A program made the translations under genes and the position numbers. DNA of 64,000 nt from Spartobacteria bacterium (GTDB lineage Bacteria > Verrucomicrobiota > Verrucomicrobiia > Chthoniobacterales > UBA10450): assembly GCA_003134765.1 (NCBI GenBank), contig PLCM01000017.1:89530-153529 (forward strand), given 5' to 3'. Under the pieces are notes generated by a model. That model did no database searches. It had not been told where the DNA came from and worked only from the letters and a program-made list of their open reading frames with translations. Within the stretch, counting starts at the first letter, position 1. The number at the start of each line of letters is the position of its first letter. Positions 63,788 through 64,000 of the stretch are shown piece after piece.

Positions 63788-64000
63788 TTAAATCCGATCT
63801 GTGCGATCGGGATTAGGGGCGCGGACTTGATCCTCAGGCCGGACCTCGGTGGGAGCCGCGGGCTGGTTCTCAATCTGGGGGACCGTAGAGGCAGGGGGGC
63901 GAACGTCGGCGGTCTTCGCGGGGTCCGCGGGGTCCGTTTTCGCGGCGGAATGGAGTTCATCGCTGAACTCGTCCTTCGCTTTCTGAAATTCCTTGATGGC
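63788..64000 (-). CDS. C-terminal end of a TatA/E-like twin-arginine translocase subunit, 5' end outside window
   Basis: The minus-strand frame (stop TAA at 63788) reads AIKEFQKAKDEFSDELHSAA, then a Pro/Ala/Asp/Thr-rich tail to NPDRTDRI, 70 residues. AIKEFQKAKDEF matches the amphipathic helix and hinge of TatA/TatE, but the membrane helix lies beyond the window edge. TatA multimers form the pore that moves folded, twin-arginine signal proteins. Without the N-terminus the call rests on about a dozen residues. Confidence 0.6.
   Translation of the reverse strand, partial: AIKEFQKAKDEFSDELHSAAKTDPADPAKTADVRPPASTVPQIENQPAAPTEVRPEDQVRAPNPDRTDRI

Noticed and set aside
1..64000. tRNA, rRNA, riboswitch and transposase genes
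   Set aside because: I looked for GGTTCGAATCC-type T-arms, rRNA cores, known riboswitch cores and transposase-like proteins and saw none; a covariance-model scan would be decisive.

Overview
The window reads as a chromosomal segment of a GC-rich soil-type Verrucomicrobium (Chthoniobacterales/'Spartobacteria', Udaeobacter-like). The best pointers are the giant secreted protein at 45687-50996, with its 'choice-of-anchor' beta-helix, Ig-like repeats, TPTATA linker and a C-terminal domain of a type I associate with that lineage; the many small secreted proteins; and the very dense load of short inverted repeats between genes. This assignment comes from recognising protein families, not from a search. 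No rRNA, tRNA, CRISPR array, phage or transposase gene was seen.

Layout. 1-10 kb: a left-truncated S9 peptidase, a decayed MDR dehydrogenase, a short asparaginase, a histidine phosphatase, a ClC chloride transporter, a creatininase-family hydrolase, a receiver-domain remnant, Tag glycosylase, a J-domain protein, a DEAD-box helicase and a cupin. 10-18 kb: an ACC-deaminase-like remnant, an RND efflux pump with its lipoprotein adaptor, an SDR, and a TetR-led operon of small proteins ending in a peptidoglycan-binding protein. 18-29 kb: a UBP zinc finger, a MOSC protein, DoxX, a LemA-M48 protease operon, a TMEM43-like protein, OsmC, several unknown secreted or envelope proteins and a sarcosine/N-methyltryptophan-type oxidase. 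28.7-35.5 kb: an MBOAT/SGNH O-acylation pair, then an overlapping signalling block of a RedB-like thioredoxin-fold protein, a hybrid histidine kinase and a response regulator. 35.5-45 kb: TonB, a repeat island, an M13 metallopeptidase, and an operon of M24 peptidase, ionotropic-glutamate-receptor-like protein and DUF427 protein, followed by small secreted proteins, an FMN reductase, a CPBP protease and a GxxExxY cassette. 45-51.4 kb: a small membrane protein, the giant gene and its 3' tandem repeats. 51.4-64 kb: DUF72, Ku, an NAD-binding protein, succinate-semialdehyde dehydrogenase, a compatible-solute ABC importer with a fused binding protein, the ergothioneine genes egtB-egtD, an alpha/beta hydrolase, a LOG-family protein, an acyl carrier protein and the 3' end of a tatA-like gene.

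Themes. Stress and redox tolerance recurs (ergothioneine, OsmC, RedB, osmolyte import, RND efflux, Ku). Envelope and secreted hydrolase functions are common. Decay is visible: four truncated gene remnants, relic 3' ends of the giant-gene family, and palindromic repeats that supply the last codons of neighbouring genes. The most unusual gene is the receptor-channel at 39229-40314: its pore loop lacks a TVGYG potassium filter and aligns by eye with the QQGCD-type loop of animal glutamate receptors. The RedB-kinase-regulator block is the other good candidate for a poorly described system.
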